Part shown: positions 10,489 to 18,858 of the stretch, piece after piece
Layout: every line of letters begins with the position of its first letter
How positions within the stretch are numbered: the first letter of the stretch is position 1
NCBI RefSeq assembly: GCF_014334135.1
Contig: NZ_CP060497.1
Location: forward strand, 3,162,001 to 3,226,000
DNA: 64,000 bases
Reading direction: 5' to 3'
Origin: Olivibacter sp. SDN3
Lineage (GTDB): Bacteria; Bacteroidota; Bacteroidia; Sphingobacteriales; Sphingobacteriaceae
The notes under the pieces: model-generated
What the model was told of the DNA's origin: nothing
The model's input: only the letters and a program-made list of their open reading frames with translations
The model's database searches: none
Program-made: the position numbers and the translations under genes

Positions 10489-12666
10489 TTAAAGATTGTT
10501 GAGAACAAAATCGGTCATTTTTCCGTACAGGTGTAAACTGGTATTACCACCATAAATACCATGATTTTTATTGGGGTAGTATGCTTGGTCAAACGACTTA
10601 TTTGCTTGTATAATAGCTTCAGAAAATAGCACACTGTTTTGGAAGTGTACATTATCATCACCTGTTCCATGGATCAACAGAAATTTGCCTTTTAATTGAT
10701 CGGCGAAATTAATCGGCGAATTGTCGTCGTAACCTTCAGAATTCTCTTGAGGGGTACGTAGATAACGCTCGGTATAAATACTGTCGTAGTATCTCCATGT
10801 TGTAACCGGGGCAACTGCAATGGCCAACTTAAAGATATCTGCACCTTTGGTAATACATAAAGATGACATATATCCTCCGTAGCTCCAACCCCAAATACCT
10901 ATTCGGTTTCCGTCTATATATGGCTGCTGGGCCAGCCATTTCGCTCCCTCGATTTGATCTTCTGTCTCCAATTTGCCAAGGTTGAGATAAGTGGATTTTT
11001 GAAATTCCTGTCCTCGAAAGCCTGTGCCCCGGTTATCTACGCAAGCAACAATATATCCTTTTTGGGCTAAAAAGTTAAACCATAAACTGCGGGAACCATT
11101 CCAGGAATCGGCAACATTTTGGCTCCCTGGGCCACCGTACACGTACATCAGTACGGGATATTGCTTTTGCGGATCAAAATCTAAAGGTTTGATCATATAA
11201 CCATTTAATTCCACACCTGCAGAAGTGGTGAATTGAAAGAATTCGGAGCCCTTTACACCATAGCTGTCGGCTACTTGCTTTGCTTGGCTGTTGTCTTCCA
11301 GCATACGGACCAGTTTTCCATTTTTGCTATGTAATGTAATGTTGGCCGGGGTGTTGGTGCTTGAATGGTTTAGGATGTAGTAGCTGTAATCCGCACTGAA
11401 GGTAGCACTATTTGTTCCTGCTTCCTTGCTTAACCGAGTTTTATTTTTGCCATTTAGTTTAACGGCGTAAACATCACGTTGTAGGGGAGAACTTTCTGTA
11501 GATTGGTAATAAAGCGTGTTCGTACTTTCATTGATGCCGTAAAATTTGGTAATTTCCCAATCGCCCTTTGTAATCTGCCGAACCATATTACCCTTGTTAT
11601 TATATAGATACAGGTGGTTGTAGCCGTCTAGTTCACTGGTAAGTATAAAATGCTCACCATCTTTCAGGAAAGTTAAATCATCGTTGATATTGATATAATA
11701 TTTATTGTCTTCCGTCAAAATCACTTTTGAAGCACCTGTTTTAGTGTCGGCAAAGAGATATTCGAGTTTATTCTGATGACGGTTCATTCGAAATACGCAA
11801 AGTGTTTCCGGATCTTGTGTCCATTTTATTCTTGGAATGTACTGATCTTTTTCCTTACCCACATCTACCGTTAATGTGCTTTGTTGGTTTATATCATATA
11901 AGTGGATACTTACAACCGAATTTTTTTCTCCTGGTTTTGGGTATTTATATTGATACTCTGTAGGGTATAGCTTATCAAATACGGTCATGGAATACACTGG
12001 TACTTCCGACTCGTCAAATTTATAGTAAGCAATCGTTTTGCTATCCGGGCTCCAAAAGAAAGCGCGGGCAAAAGCAAATTCTTCTTCATATACCCAGTCT
12101 GTACCACCATTGATAATTTCGTTTTTCTTACCATCATGCGTAACCTGTACTTCTTCCTCAGTATGTAAATCTTTGATAAAAATATTATTCTCTCTTACAA
12201 AAGCAACTTTAGAGCCATCAGGAGAAAGTGTTGCAAATAGTTGCTTGCCGTTGGAGGATACTTCGGTGACCTTTTTCGATCGCAAATCGAACACATAATA
12301 ATTAGCTTTAGAAGATCTGCGGTAAATACTCTCTTCCTCATCGGCTATGAGCACTTTGCTTTCGTCTTCATTAAAATGGGTGCTCATCGGCAATTTTCGT
12401 CCCTTAAAAAGTAAATCCTTTTCTGTAAAAATAGCCTCGGATACCTTGCCATCACTATAATTGTTTTTAGCGACATATTTTAACCCTGTTTCTGAATTTG
12501 TTTCAATAGATACATAGGTTTTCCCATCTTTTAATGATCGAAGACCACTTACAGTTTTGGTGTTGAATATGCCTTTTTGGAAAATATCTTCAAGGGTGAT
12601 TTCTTTTTTTGTTTGTGCGAAAGATGTACTTCCCATCAACATTAAAATAATTAAAGACCTCTTCAT
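10489..12666 (-). CDS. Dipeptidyl peptidase IV (S9 family), exported
   Basis: 725 residues. A signal peptide (about 1-18, ending SFAQ) leads into an eight-bladed propeller region (about 40-480, with conserved DWVYEEEFAFARAFFWSPDS containing the Glu-Glu motif that binds the peptide N-terminus in DPP-IV) and an alpha/beta hydrolase domain with GWSYGGY (Ser near 595), Asp in HGTGDDNVHF and His in KNHGIYG. All catalytic residues are present. It removes N-terminal X-Pro or X-Ala dipeptides in the periplasm or outside the cell. Located upstream of two POT transporters on the same strand, it probably feeds them. Confidence 0.93.
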   Translation of the reverse strand: MKRSLIILMLMGSTSFAQTKKEITLEDIFQKGIFNTKTVSGLRSLKDGKTYVSIETNSETGLKYVAKNNYSDGKVSEAIFTEKDLLFKGRKLPMSTHFNEDESKVLIADEEESIYRRSSKANYYVFDLRSKKVTEVSSNGKQLFATLSPDGSKVAFVRENNIFIKDLHTEEEVQVTHDGKKNEIINGGTDWVYEEEFAFARAFFWSPDSKTIAYYKFDESEVPVYSMTVFDKLYPTEYQYKYPKPGEKNSVVSIHLYDINQQSTLTVDVGKEKDQYIPRIKWTQDPETLCVFRMNRHQNKLEYLFADTKTGASKVILTEDNKYYININDDLTFLKDGEHFILTSELDGYNHLYLYNNKGNMVRQITKGDWEITKFYGINESTNTLYYQSTESSPLQRDVYAVKLNGKNKTRLSKEAGTNSATFSADYSYYILNHSSTNTPANITLHSKNGKLVRMLEDNSQAKQVADSYGVKGSEFFQFTTSAGVELNGYMIKPLDFDPQKQYPVLMYVYGGPGSQNVADSWNGSRSLWFNFLAQKGYIVACVDNRGTGFRGQEFQKSTYLNLGKLETEDQIEGAKWLAQQPYIDGNRIGIWGWSYGGYMSSLCITKGADIFKLAIAVAPVTTWRYYDSIYTERYLRTPQENSEGYDDNSPINFADQLKGKFLLIHGTGDDNVHFQNSVLFSEAIIQANKSFDQAYYPNKNHGIYGGNTSLHLYGKMTDFVLNNL

Positions 12667-12811
12667 TCGTATATTATTCGTTAATCATGTGTTTTTTGAA
12701 AACGCTTAGGCGCGTTTGGTTTCTGTGTGTTTGGCAATTGCGGGTTGATACAACATGGCGTCGAAATTAATAAAATTAGCAATAATTCTCTCTATTGTAA
12801 TAGGTTTGTTG

Positions 12812-13316
12812 TTAATTTAATGTTGTTCTGTTGTCTATAATTGGCTCGGGTTTTTTTAAGGGGTGGGTTTCATTCGTGGCTTCATCCTTAGTTGAGGGGG
12901 CATTTCTTAAAGGAAGATCTTCTTTGGATTTCAGTCTATTGTGTTTTATTTCCCAAGCGTCGTAACTCATATCTGGTCCATAAAACTTAAAATCTCCTTC
13001 TAATTTCGGGTCGCTCGGTGCGAGATGATCCAGTACAATCCGCTGACTTTGCTTCTCGTGCTTCAGCAGCATGGTTACGGTACTGTTGAATGTATAGATT
13101 TTTCGTGTACTTTTTGTGTTGTTGGTATTGGCTATAAAAATATTTTTTCCAAATAAAACACCTTTCTCTGAAAGTTCTAATATTTCAATGACTTTTTGGG
13201 TAATCGTAGGGTTTGCTCCGCGCCATTAACGCTATCATCTCGTAATATTTTGCATACAATGATGGCAAACCTAAGAGAAGTAACAAGAGTAGTATCTGTT
13301 TAATTTCTTTCAGCAT
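12812..13316 (-). pseudogene. Frameshifted small membrane-anchored protein gene of unknown function
   Basis: Reading from ATG at 13316 gives a hydrophobic anchor (LLLLLLLGLPSLYAKYYEMIALM) that runs into a stop at 13185. From about 13219 the neighbouring frame continues without interruption (RGANPTITQKVIEILELSEK onward) through the internal Met at 13072 to the stop at 12812. Restoring one base near 13219-13222 (GCGCGG region) would join the two into one protein of about 168 residues. The second half has SQRIVLDHLAPSDPKLEGDF and a polar C-terminal tail. Either a genuine one-base deletion or a sequencing error. I do not recognise the family. It lies 15 bases from the thiolase end on the same strand. 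Confidence 0.7.
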
Positions 13317-13330
13317 AACAGCCAAAAAAA

Positions 13331-14509
13331 CTATAACATTTCCACCACTAGAGCACTAGCGCCACCACCACCGTTACATATTCCAGCAACGCCAATGTGT
13401 CCTTTGTTCTGCTGCAATACGGATAGCAATGTTACCACTATTCTTGCACCCGAGGCACCCAGTGGATGTCCCAATGAAACCGCACCGCCGTAAATGTTCA
13501 CCCTTTCGGGGTTGAGACCAAGCGCTTTATTATTTGCAAGCGCAACCACGGAAAAGGCTTCATTTATTTCATAGTAGTCCACCTGATCTGCTGTTATTTT
13601 CGCATTTTCCAATGCTTTAGGAATAGCTTTAGCAGGTGCAGTGGTAAACCATTCGGGGTCTAGCTGAGCATCTGCATAACCTATTATACGGGCTAGCGGT
13701 TTTATACCAAGCTGATCTGTTTGCTGTTTACTCATGAGTACCAAAGCTGCCGCACCATCGTTCAGTGTGGAGGCGTTTGCTGCGGTAACTGTTCCATCCT
13801 TTTTGAAAACGGTTTTTAAGGAAGTTATTTTGTCAAAATTGACGGTATTGATCTCTTCGTCTTCGTCAACAATAGTTTTGTTGCCTTTGCGATCTGTAAT
13901 TTCTATGGGAACAATCTCTTGCTTAAATTTTCCTGACTGTGAAGCGCTTTGCGCTCTTTGGTAGGATTGTATAGCATATGCATCTTGTTCCTCACGCGAG
14001 ATATGGCAGGTTGAAGCACATAATTCTGCGGCCGATCCCATGTGGTAATCGTTGTATACATCCCATAGCCCGTCTTTTAGAAGCCCGTCTGTTGCTTGTT
14101 GATGTCCTAAACGGTAACCTGTTCTAGCTTTGTCCAAGTAATATGGAACATTGCTCATGCTTTCTGCGCCGCCCGCCACGATTACTTCCTGATTGCCTAG
14201 GGCAATGCTTTGTGCAGCAAGCATGATAGCTTTGGTTCCCGATGCGCACACTTTGTTGATGGTAGTAGCAGGAATATTGTTAAGGCCGGCATATTTTGCC
14301 ACCTGTGTAGCGGGTGCCTGCCCCAAGTTTGCAGATAAAACATTTCCAAAATAAATTTCCTGAATATCGCTAGGAGCAACACCTGCTCTGTTTACGGCTT
14401 CTTGAGTTGCAATACCACCTAATTGGGTGGCTGTCAGGTTAGAGAGTTTACCGCCGAAACCTCCTATGGGTGTTCTAACAGCAGAAACAATGTATACTTC
14501 ATTTAACAT
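13331..14509 (-). CDS. Acetyl-CoA C-acetyltransferase (thiolase)
   Basis: 392 residues, the usual length of a biosynthetic thiolase. The acyl-accepting Cys is C88 in KVCASGTKA, the catalytic His is in VSLGHPLGASGARI and the second Cys in GICNGGGGAS. It condenses two acetyl-CoA to acetoacetyl-CoA or catalyses the reverse thiolysis step of fatty-acid or amino-acid degradation. No beta-oxidation partner gene is adjacent, so direction of use cannot be told from context. The N-terminus EVYIVSAVRTPIGGFGG is the family start. Confidence 0.95.
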   Translation of the reverse strand: MLNEVYIVSAVRTPIGGFGGKLSNLTATQLGGIATQEAVNRAGVAPSDIQEIYFGNVLSANLGQAPATQVAKYAGLNNIPATTINKVCASGTKAIMLAAQSIALGNQEVIVAGGAESMSNVPYYLDKARTGYRLGHQQATDGLLKDGLWDVYNDYHMGSAAELCASTCHISREEQDAYAIQSYQRAQSASQSGKFKQEIVPIEITDRKGNKTIVDEDEEINTVNFDKITSLKTVFKKDGTVTAANASTLNDGAAALVLMSKQQTDQLGIKPLARIIGYADAQLDPEWFTTAPAKAIPKALENAKITADQVDYYEINEAFSVVALANNKALGLNPERVNIYGGAVSLGHPLGASGARIVVTLLSVLQQNKGHIGVAGICNGGGGASALVVEML

Positions 14510-14568
14510 GGCACACAGAAATTGGTTATGTGCCCAATATAGCTAAAATCTTAGTTCTCTGATATTTT

Positions 14569-14754
14569 TTAGTCTTTTTTCTCTTCGTCTTTCTGGGAAG
14601 ATTTTCTGTTGTTCTTTTTACGGGCACGCAATGCCTCATGTAACAAAAATTCTATTTGCCCATTGGTACTCCTGAACTCATCTGCTGCCCATGCTTCTAT
14701 CTCCTTAAGCATTTCCGGATTGATACGTAAGGCAAATGCTTTTTTTTCTCCCAT
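14569..14754 (-). CDS. Small Arc/CopG-type ribbon-helix-helix protein
   Basis: 61 residues. The N-terminal KKAFALRINPEMLKEIEAWA followed by GQIEFLLHEALRAR is a typical ribbon-helix-helix fold: the beta strand (FALRI) contacts DNA in a dimer. The C-terminal third is a charged tail. Its start overlaps the stop of the membrane protein gene by one base (TAATG), so it is translationally coupled as the last gene of the SPFH operon. RHH proteins often autoregulate through tandem short palindromes, and such a site (two TGATATCA boxes) lies in front of this operon. Autoregulation is therefore a good but untested inference. Confidence 0.85.
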   Translation of the reverse strand: MGEKKAFALRINPEMLKEIEAWAADEFRSTNGQIEFLLHEALRARKKNNRKSSQKDEEKKD

Positions 14755-15251
14755 TAGCTTGTACTTTCTGTTAAATCAACCAAAGGAATAGCATATGTTT
14801 CCCTCAGTTTAGTTAAATAATTCTTCAGTTCATTTGGTTTCTGAGTGCCAAAAAGTATTCTTTTGCCGTTCTTCAACACCAGCTGAAGACCAACGTTTCC
14901 CTGTGTGCTATAGGCCATCCCCGCTTTTCCCCAGCTTATGCCCCATCCTTTATACTCCCAAAGGGGGTGGTACTTCCTTAAACGCGCTTCCTCAATATCT
15001 TTCCATTCAATTGTGTGACTCCTTACATGGAATGGCTTGAAGCGATACCGAATTGCAACACTGTTAACTTCCGTGTCCAGCCGGCAAAGATAGATCATGC
15101 CCAAAACGATAACTGTTAGCGAAGCATAGGGAATGATCGTCAGAAAGTTGCGGCCTTCGTAATAATTAAAAGCTATTACCAGACCAATGAAAAGGATTGC
15201 CACAGATAAGGTTCCTTGCCTTTTCATGGTTTGTGTTTCATAATAGTTCAT
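14754..15251 (-). CDS. Two-TM membrane protein with PH-like domain
   Basis: 165 residues. Two membrane segments at about 15-31 and 36-56 precede a domain with the pattern IEWKDIEEARLRKYHPL, GWGISWGKAGMAY and LQLVLKNGKRILFGTQKP, which reads like the strands of a bacterial PH-like domain. A second in-frame Met (residue 9, MKRQGT) is an alternative start. It lies four bases downstream of the SPFH gene and overlaps the RHH gene by one base. A structural partner of the SPFH protein in the membrane is inferred from this coupling; the function is unknown. Confidence 0.75.
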   Translation of the reverse strand: MNYYETQTMKRQGTLSVAILFIGLVIAFNYYEGRNFLTIIPYASLTVIVLGMIYLCRLDTEVNSVAIRYRFKPFHVRSHTIEWKDIEEARLRKYHPLWEYKGWGISWGKAGMAYSTQGNVGLQLVLKNGKRILFGTQKPNELKNYLTKLRETYAIPLVDLTESTS

Positions 15252-15255
15252 CCCT

Positions 15256-16110
15256 TTAGTTATATAAGGTGCCTGCGTTTACTACTGGAGCTACGCTTTT
15301 TTCTCCGCATAACACTACAAGTAAATTGCTCACCATAGCAGCTTTACGCTCTTCATCCAATTGTACGATCTCTTTTTCCGAAAGCTTCTCCAAAGCCATT
15401 TCTACCATGCCTACCGCACCCTCAACAATCTTTTTCCTAGCAGCTACTACAGCGGTAGCCTGTTGCCTTTGAAGCATCGCACTGGCTATTTCAGGAGCAT
15501 AAGCCAAATGGGTAATACGTGCTTCGATCACGTCAATTCCAGCACGCTCTAGACGTTCGTTTAGTTCTTTTTCCAGCATTTGGCTTACTTGTTCCGCACC
15601 GTCTTTCAGTGTGATACTGGATTCTTCATCTTCAAAGTCATCGTATGCAAATAAATTAGCGAGATGCCTAACAGCTGCTTCGCTTTGTACCTGTACATAT
15701 TGCATGTAGTCGTCTACGGCGAAGAGTGCTTTGGCGGTATCTTTTACTACCCAAACCGTTACCGCCGCAATTTCTATCGGATTTCCCAGCTTATCATTTA
15801 CTTTCATTTTATGTCCATTCAGATTGCGTGCTTTTAACGAAACCTTATGTTTGATGGCAAAAGGGTTTACCCAAAAGAAACCATCTTTTTTTACCGTGCC
15901 TATATATTCTCCAAACAGAATCAGCACTTTTGAATCATTAGGATTGACGATGGTCAGCCCTTTAATGATTAACAGCGTTACGATAATGCTAATGATGAGC
16001 AGCGTTTTGTTTGCTAAAACGCCGCCAATAATAGCGCCTGCCACTGCTAAAATAAGCAGAGAAATGGCTAAATAGCCTGAGAATGCCGTTGTTGATTTTT
16101 CCTGTTTCAT
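15256..16110 (-). CDS. SPFH/stomatin-family membrane scaffold protein
   Basis: 284 residues. Two closely spaced N-terminal membrane segments (about 12-50) are followed by an SPFH/band-7 domain ([21 protein letters not shown] onward to about 215) and a helical end ([20 protein letters not shown]) typical of slipin-type oligomerisation. These proteins form large membrane assemblies and organise protease or lipid microdomains. First gene of a coupled operon with a PH-like membrane protein and an RHH protein, divergent from the 7TM-HD gene. No NfeD-type protease partner is adjacent, unlike many stomatin operons. Confidence 0.9.
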   Translation of the reverse strand: MKQEKSTTAFSGYLAISLLILAVAGAIIGGVLANKTLLIISIIVTLLIIKGLTIVNPNDSKVLILFGEYIGTVKKDGFFWVNPFAIKHKVSLKARNLNGHKMKVNDKLGNPIEIAAVTVWVVKDTAKALFAVDDYMQYVQVQSEAAVRHLANLFAYDDFEDEESSITLKDGAEQVSQMLEKELNERLERAGIDVIEARITHLAYAPEIASAMLQRQQATAVVAARKKIVEGAVGMVEMALEKLSEKEIVQLDEERKAAMVSNLLVVLCGEKSVAPVVNAGTLYN

Positions 16111-16132
16111 AATCGGATTTTTATATGTTATA

Positions 16133-16153
16133 ATGATATCACAATGATATCAT
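16133..16153. promoter_or_regulatory. Tandem TGATATCA boxes upstream of the SPFH operon (candidate RHH operator)
   Basis: Two perfect 8-bp palindromes TGATATCA at 16134-16141 and 16145-16152 sit 11 bp apart, one helical turn, so both face the same side of DNA. They lie 24-42 bases before the SPFH start codon. The layout resembles operators of ribbon-helix-helix proteins such as tandem met boxes, and the operon encodes such a protein. Confidence 0.55.
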
Positions 16154-16367
16154 TTTTTTATGAAAAATCCTATACCTGAAAATATATTTTATTTCTTCAA
16201 ACATGTTATACGTCTAATGAATTTTTGTTTTTAAACAATAGACGGAAATAGGATTGTTTATACTATTAAGATGGTTTGAGTTAAAAAATAAATGTCTTTA
16301 TCATATAGAAAATGGGGAGATAACGCTAAAAGCCGATAGGTGACGTTCAAAATACAAGATATTTTAT

Positions 16368-16375
16368 TAGGTTTG
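16368..16375 (+). promoter_or_regulatory. Putative -7 element of the 7TM-HD gene
   Basis: TAGGTTTG matches TAnnTTTG and lies 23 bases before the GTG start at 16399. The -33 region is weak (GTTCAA), so confidence is moderate. Confidence 0.4.
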
Positions 16376-16398
16376 AAATAAATTAAATTTAGTAGATC

Positions 16399-18489
16399 GT
16401 GTCGAACAGTCGAAAAAGCCAATCCATTTATACTGCTAATCCCCTTGTGTTCAAATACGGGATGATGCTGCTCAGTGTGATCATTATCTGTATTTTTCTG
16501 CCCAAACAACCAAGGTTCAGGTTTGAGTATGAAAAGGGAAAAATATGGATGCATGAAGATTTAATCGCCCCATATAACTTCGCTATTCTTAAAACCCCAG
16601 CCGAGATCAAAGCTGATCGGGAGCAGGTGTTGCGCGCAGTGTATCCTGTATATGATAATCATATAGCGATGCGAAATGAGGAGACAGAACGATTTCTGAA
16701 TGAGTTAGAGAATAAATGGAAAGGAAGCGGCTTGGAAGATAAGGAGATGTCTGTATACAGTTTGATGGTTACACAAATTCTTTCGCACGTATATAATCGG
16801 GGTATTATAGCGTTGACCAAAAAATTTCAAATTGATGGAGAGCATTACACGTTCAATTTAGTTACAGAAAGTGTAACCGAAAGGAAAAATACGGCAGAGG
16901 TTTATACCAGGGAAACAGCTTTAGCTTATGCAAATACTATTATCGATGACAGAAAAGCGGTAACGGAGAAGGAGTGGCTAAAAAGTATAGTGGGAGACTA
17001 TATACAGCCGAACTACATCTATAACGAACGGTTGACAGATAAACTGGAAGCTGATGCTCTGGCAAGTATTTCTACTACCAGAGGGATGGTACAGCGAGGT
17101 GAGCTGATCGTGGCTTCGGGCAGTATGGTTAATAATGAGGTGTTTCAGAAGGTGGAGTCTTTACGTGTAGCTTATGAAGAGGAAGCGCGTATCGGGGGTG
17201 ATAGAAAGGTGGTGGTGGTTGGGCAATTTCTAATTGTCGGCCTGGTAGTTACCTTATTAATGGTTTTCCTTTATCTTTTTAGGATAGACGTATTTTCAAA
17301 TAATAGATTGCTTTCGTTGATTCTCCTAGTGGTAACAGGTATGTTGGTAGTGCTTTCGTGGGCCCTTAAATTGCAGTTATCAAGTTTATATTATATTCCG
17401 TTCTGTATTGTGCCAATTATCATCCGTATTCTGTTTGATACCCGTATGGCGTTGAATATCCACTTGTTGATGGTGCTTGTTTCCGGTTTCTTTGTTCCCA
17501 ATAGTTTTGAATTTGCATTTTTACAAGTTACTGCTGGCATGGTCAGTATTTACAGTATAAAAACCCTGATTAAGCGAGAGCAATTCCTGTTATCTTCACT
17601 CATTATTTTAATAACTTATTTTATTGCTTATCTGGGAATTATTTTAATTAGAGATGGTTCTATCGCTGATATTGGTTATACTTCATTCGTGCCTTTCGTG
17701 GTAAGTGTGCTGCTTACCTTATTGGCATACCCGTTAATTTATGCTTTTGAGCGGTTATTTGGTATAACCTCAGACGTAAGCTTAATGGAGTTAACCAATA
17801 CAAACTCCTCATTGCTGAGAGAGCTGTCGTACAAGGCTCCCGGTACCTTTCAGCATTCATTACAGGTAGCAAATCTTGCAGAAGCGGCTATATATAAGAT
17901 AGGAGGTAATGCGCTGTTGGTAAGAGCAGGAGCTCTTTATCATGATATTGGTAAGATGCAAAACCCGCAATATTTTATAGAAAATCAGACTAAAGGCTAT
18001 AACCCGCATGATGGGTTGACATTTGAGCAGAGCGCGCAGATTATTATAGCGCATGTTAATAAGGGAATTGACCTCGCTCACAAACATCAATTGCCAGAAT
18101 CTATTATTAATTTTATACGTACACACCACGGGACTACGAGAACTGACTTTTTTTATAATGCTTTCATCAAAGAATTTCCGGAAAAAATAGTAGATGAACA
18201 AGAGTTTCGATATCCTGGACCGATCCCTTTTTCTAAGGAAACTGCGGTGTTGATGATGGCAGATTCTGTGGAGGCTGCCTCAAGGAGTATTAAAGAGCCC
18301 GATGCAGAGAATATCAGCAACCTGGTCGATAAGATTATTGAGGGTAAGTTAGCGCAAGGGCAATTTAAAAATAGCAATATCACCATGCAGGAGATAGAAA
18401 CTATTCGTGCTATATTTAAGCGAATGCTAATGAGTATATATCATGTACGAGTAGATTATGATGCAAAAAAAACTAAAGCAAGTAATTAA
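16399..18489 (+). CDS. 7TM-HD family phosphohydrolase (PgpH-like)
   Basis: 696 residues starting with GTG. One N-terminal membrane segment (about 16-33), an extracytoplasmic helical domain (about 35-270, 7TMR-HDED type), seven membrane segments (about 275-455) and a C-terminal HD domain with H515-D516 in LYHDIGKMQNPQYF and further conserved His in GTFQHSLQVANLAE and THHGTTRTDFFY. This is the architecture of PgpH, which hydrolyses cyclic di-AMP in Gram-positive bacteria. A cyclic-dinucleotide phosphodiesterase role here follows from the family and was not shown for this organism. Single gene, divergent from the SPFH operon. Confidence 0.92.
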   Translation: MSNSRKSQSIYTANPLVFKYGMMLLSVIIICIFLPKQPRFRFEYEKGKIWMHEDLIAPYNFAILKTPAEIKADREQVLRAVYPVYDNHIAMRNEETERFLNELENKWKGSGLEDKEMSVYSLMVTQILSHVYNRGIIALTKKFQIDGEHYTFNLVTESVTERKNTAEVYTRETALAYANTIIDDRKAVTEKEWLKSIVGDYIQPNYIYNERLTDKLEADALASISTTRGMVQRGELIVASGSMVNNEVFQKVESLRVAYEEEARIGGDRKVVVVGQFLIVGLVVTLLMVFLYLFRIDVFSNNRLLSLILLVVTGMLVVLSWALKLQLSSLYYIPFCIVPIIIRILFDTRMALNIHLLMVLVSGFFVPNSFEFAFLQVTAGMVSIYSIKTLIKREQFLLSSLIILITYFIAYLGIILIRDGSIADIGYTSFVPFVVSVLLTLLAYPLIYAFERLFGITSDVSLMELTNTNSSLLRELSYKAPGTFQHSLQVANLAEAAIYKIGGNALLVRAGALYHDIGKMQNPQYFIENQTKGYNPHDGLTFEQSAQIIIAHVNKGIDLAHKHQLPESIINFIRTHHGTTRTDFFYNAFIKEFPEKIVDEQEFRYPGPIPFSKETAVLMMADSVEAASRSIKEPDAENISNLVDKIIEGKLAQGQFKNSNITMQEIETIRAIFKRMLMSIYHVRVDYDAKKTKASN

Positions 18490-18588
18490 TAAATGGATGA
18501 AAATATGTTTGGAAGTTTTTTATTGAGTTGTGTTCCAATTTGATAAGTTCGCAGTGAAAAAAATAGATGCAAATCATTTGTGTAAAAA

Positions 18589-18619
18589 TTTGAAATAATA
18601 ATTTTTTGTATTAGGTTTG
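18589..18619 (+). promoter_or_regulatory. Promoter of tRNA-Ser
   Basis: TTTG at 18589-18592, a 19-base spacer and TAGGTTTG at 18612-18619 form a full Bacteroidota-type promoter 17 bases ahead of the tRNA 5' end. Confidence 0.7.
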
Positions 18620-18635
18620 CAGTCCCAAAAGGGAA

Positions 18636-18725
18636 GGTGAGGTGCCTGAGAGGCCGAAAGGAACAGTTTGCTAAACTGTCGTACTGGAAACGGTACCGCG
18701 GGTTCGAATCCCGCTCTCACCGCCA
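18636..18725 (+). tRNA. tRNA-Ser(GCT), CCA encoded
   Basis: A 90-base tRNA with a long variable arm as expected for serine. Acceptor GGTGAGG (18636-18642) pairs with TCTCACC (18715-18721) with one G-T pair, discriminator G at 18722 and encoded CCA at 18723-18725. The anticodon loop reads TTGCTAA with anticodon GCT at 18670-18672, reading AGC/AGT codons. The T arm has GGTTCGAATCC. Its 3' end (18707-18723) is duplicated at 18886-18902, marking it as an integration target. Confidence 0.97.
18707..18723 (+). repeat. 17-bp direct repeat, copy in tRNA-Ser (candidate att core)
   Basis: AATCCCGCTCTCACCGC forms the 3' part of the tRNA T arm and acceptor. The identical 17 bases recur at 18886-18902 in the same orientation, 179 bp away, within the end of the decayed recombinase. 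tRNA 3' ends are classic att sites. Confidence 0.7.
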
Positions 18726-18738
18726 AAGCGAAATGAAG

Positions 18739-18760
18739 CCCCGCATTAGCGGGGTTTTTT
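18739..18760 (+). terminator. Terminator after tRNA-Ser
   Basis: CCCCGC (18739-18744) and GCGGGG (18749-18754) form a GC-rich stem with a 4-base loop, followed by six T residues. The T run is also the left end of the 58-bp palindrome. Confidence 0.9.
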
Positions 18761-18812
18761 ATTTATATATGAAAGTTAAAGCTAGCTTTAACTTTCATAT
18801 ATAAATAAAAAA
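18755..18812. repeat. 58-bp perfect palindrome
   Basis: Every base from 18755 to 18812 pairs with its mirror position: the sequence equals its own reverse complement, with centre GCTAGC at 18781-18786 and A/T-rich ends (six T at left, six A at right). There is no spacer. It starts in the T run of the tRNA terminator and lies between the tRNA and the second copy of the tRNA 3' end. It could extrude as a cruciform or act as a bidirectional stop; its origin may be an inverted duplication at a recombination junction. Confidence 0.9.
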
Positions 18813-18858
18813 CTATGAGTGAAACGAATAGCCTGATTATGCTTTGGAGTCTTCCCAA

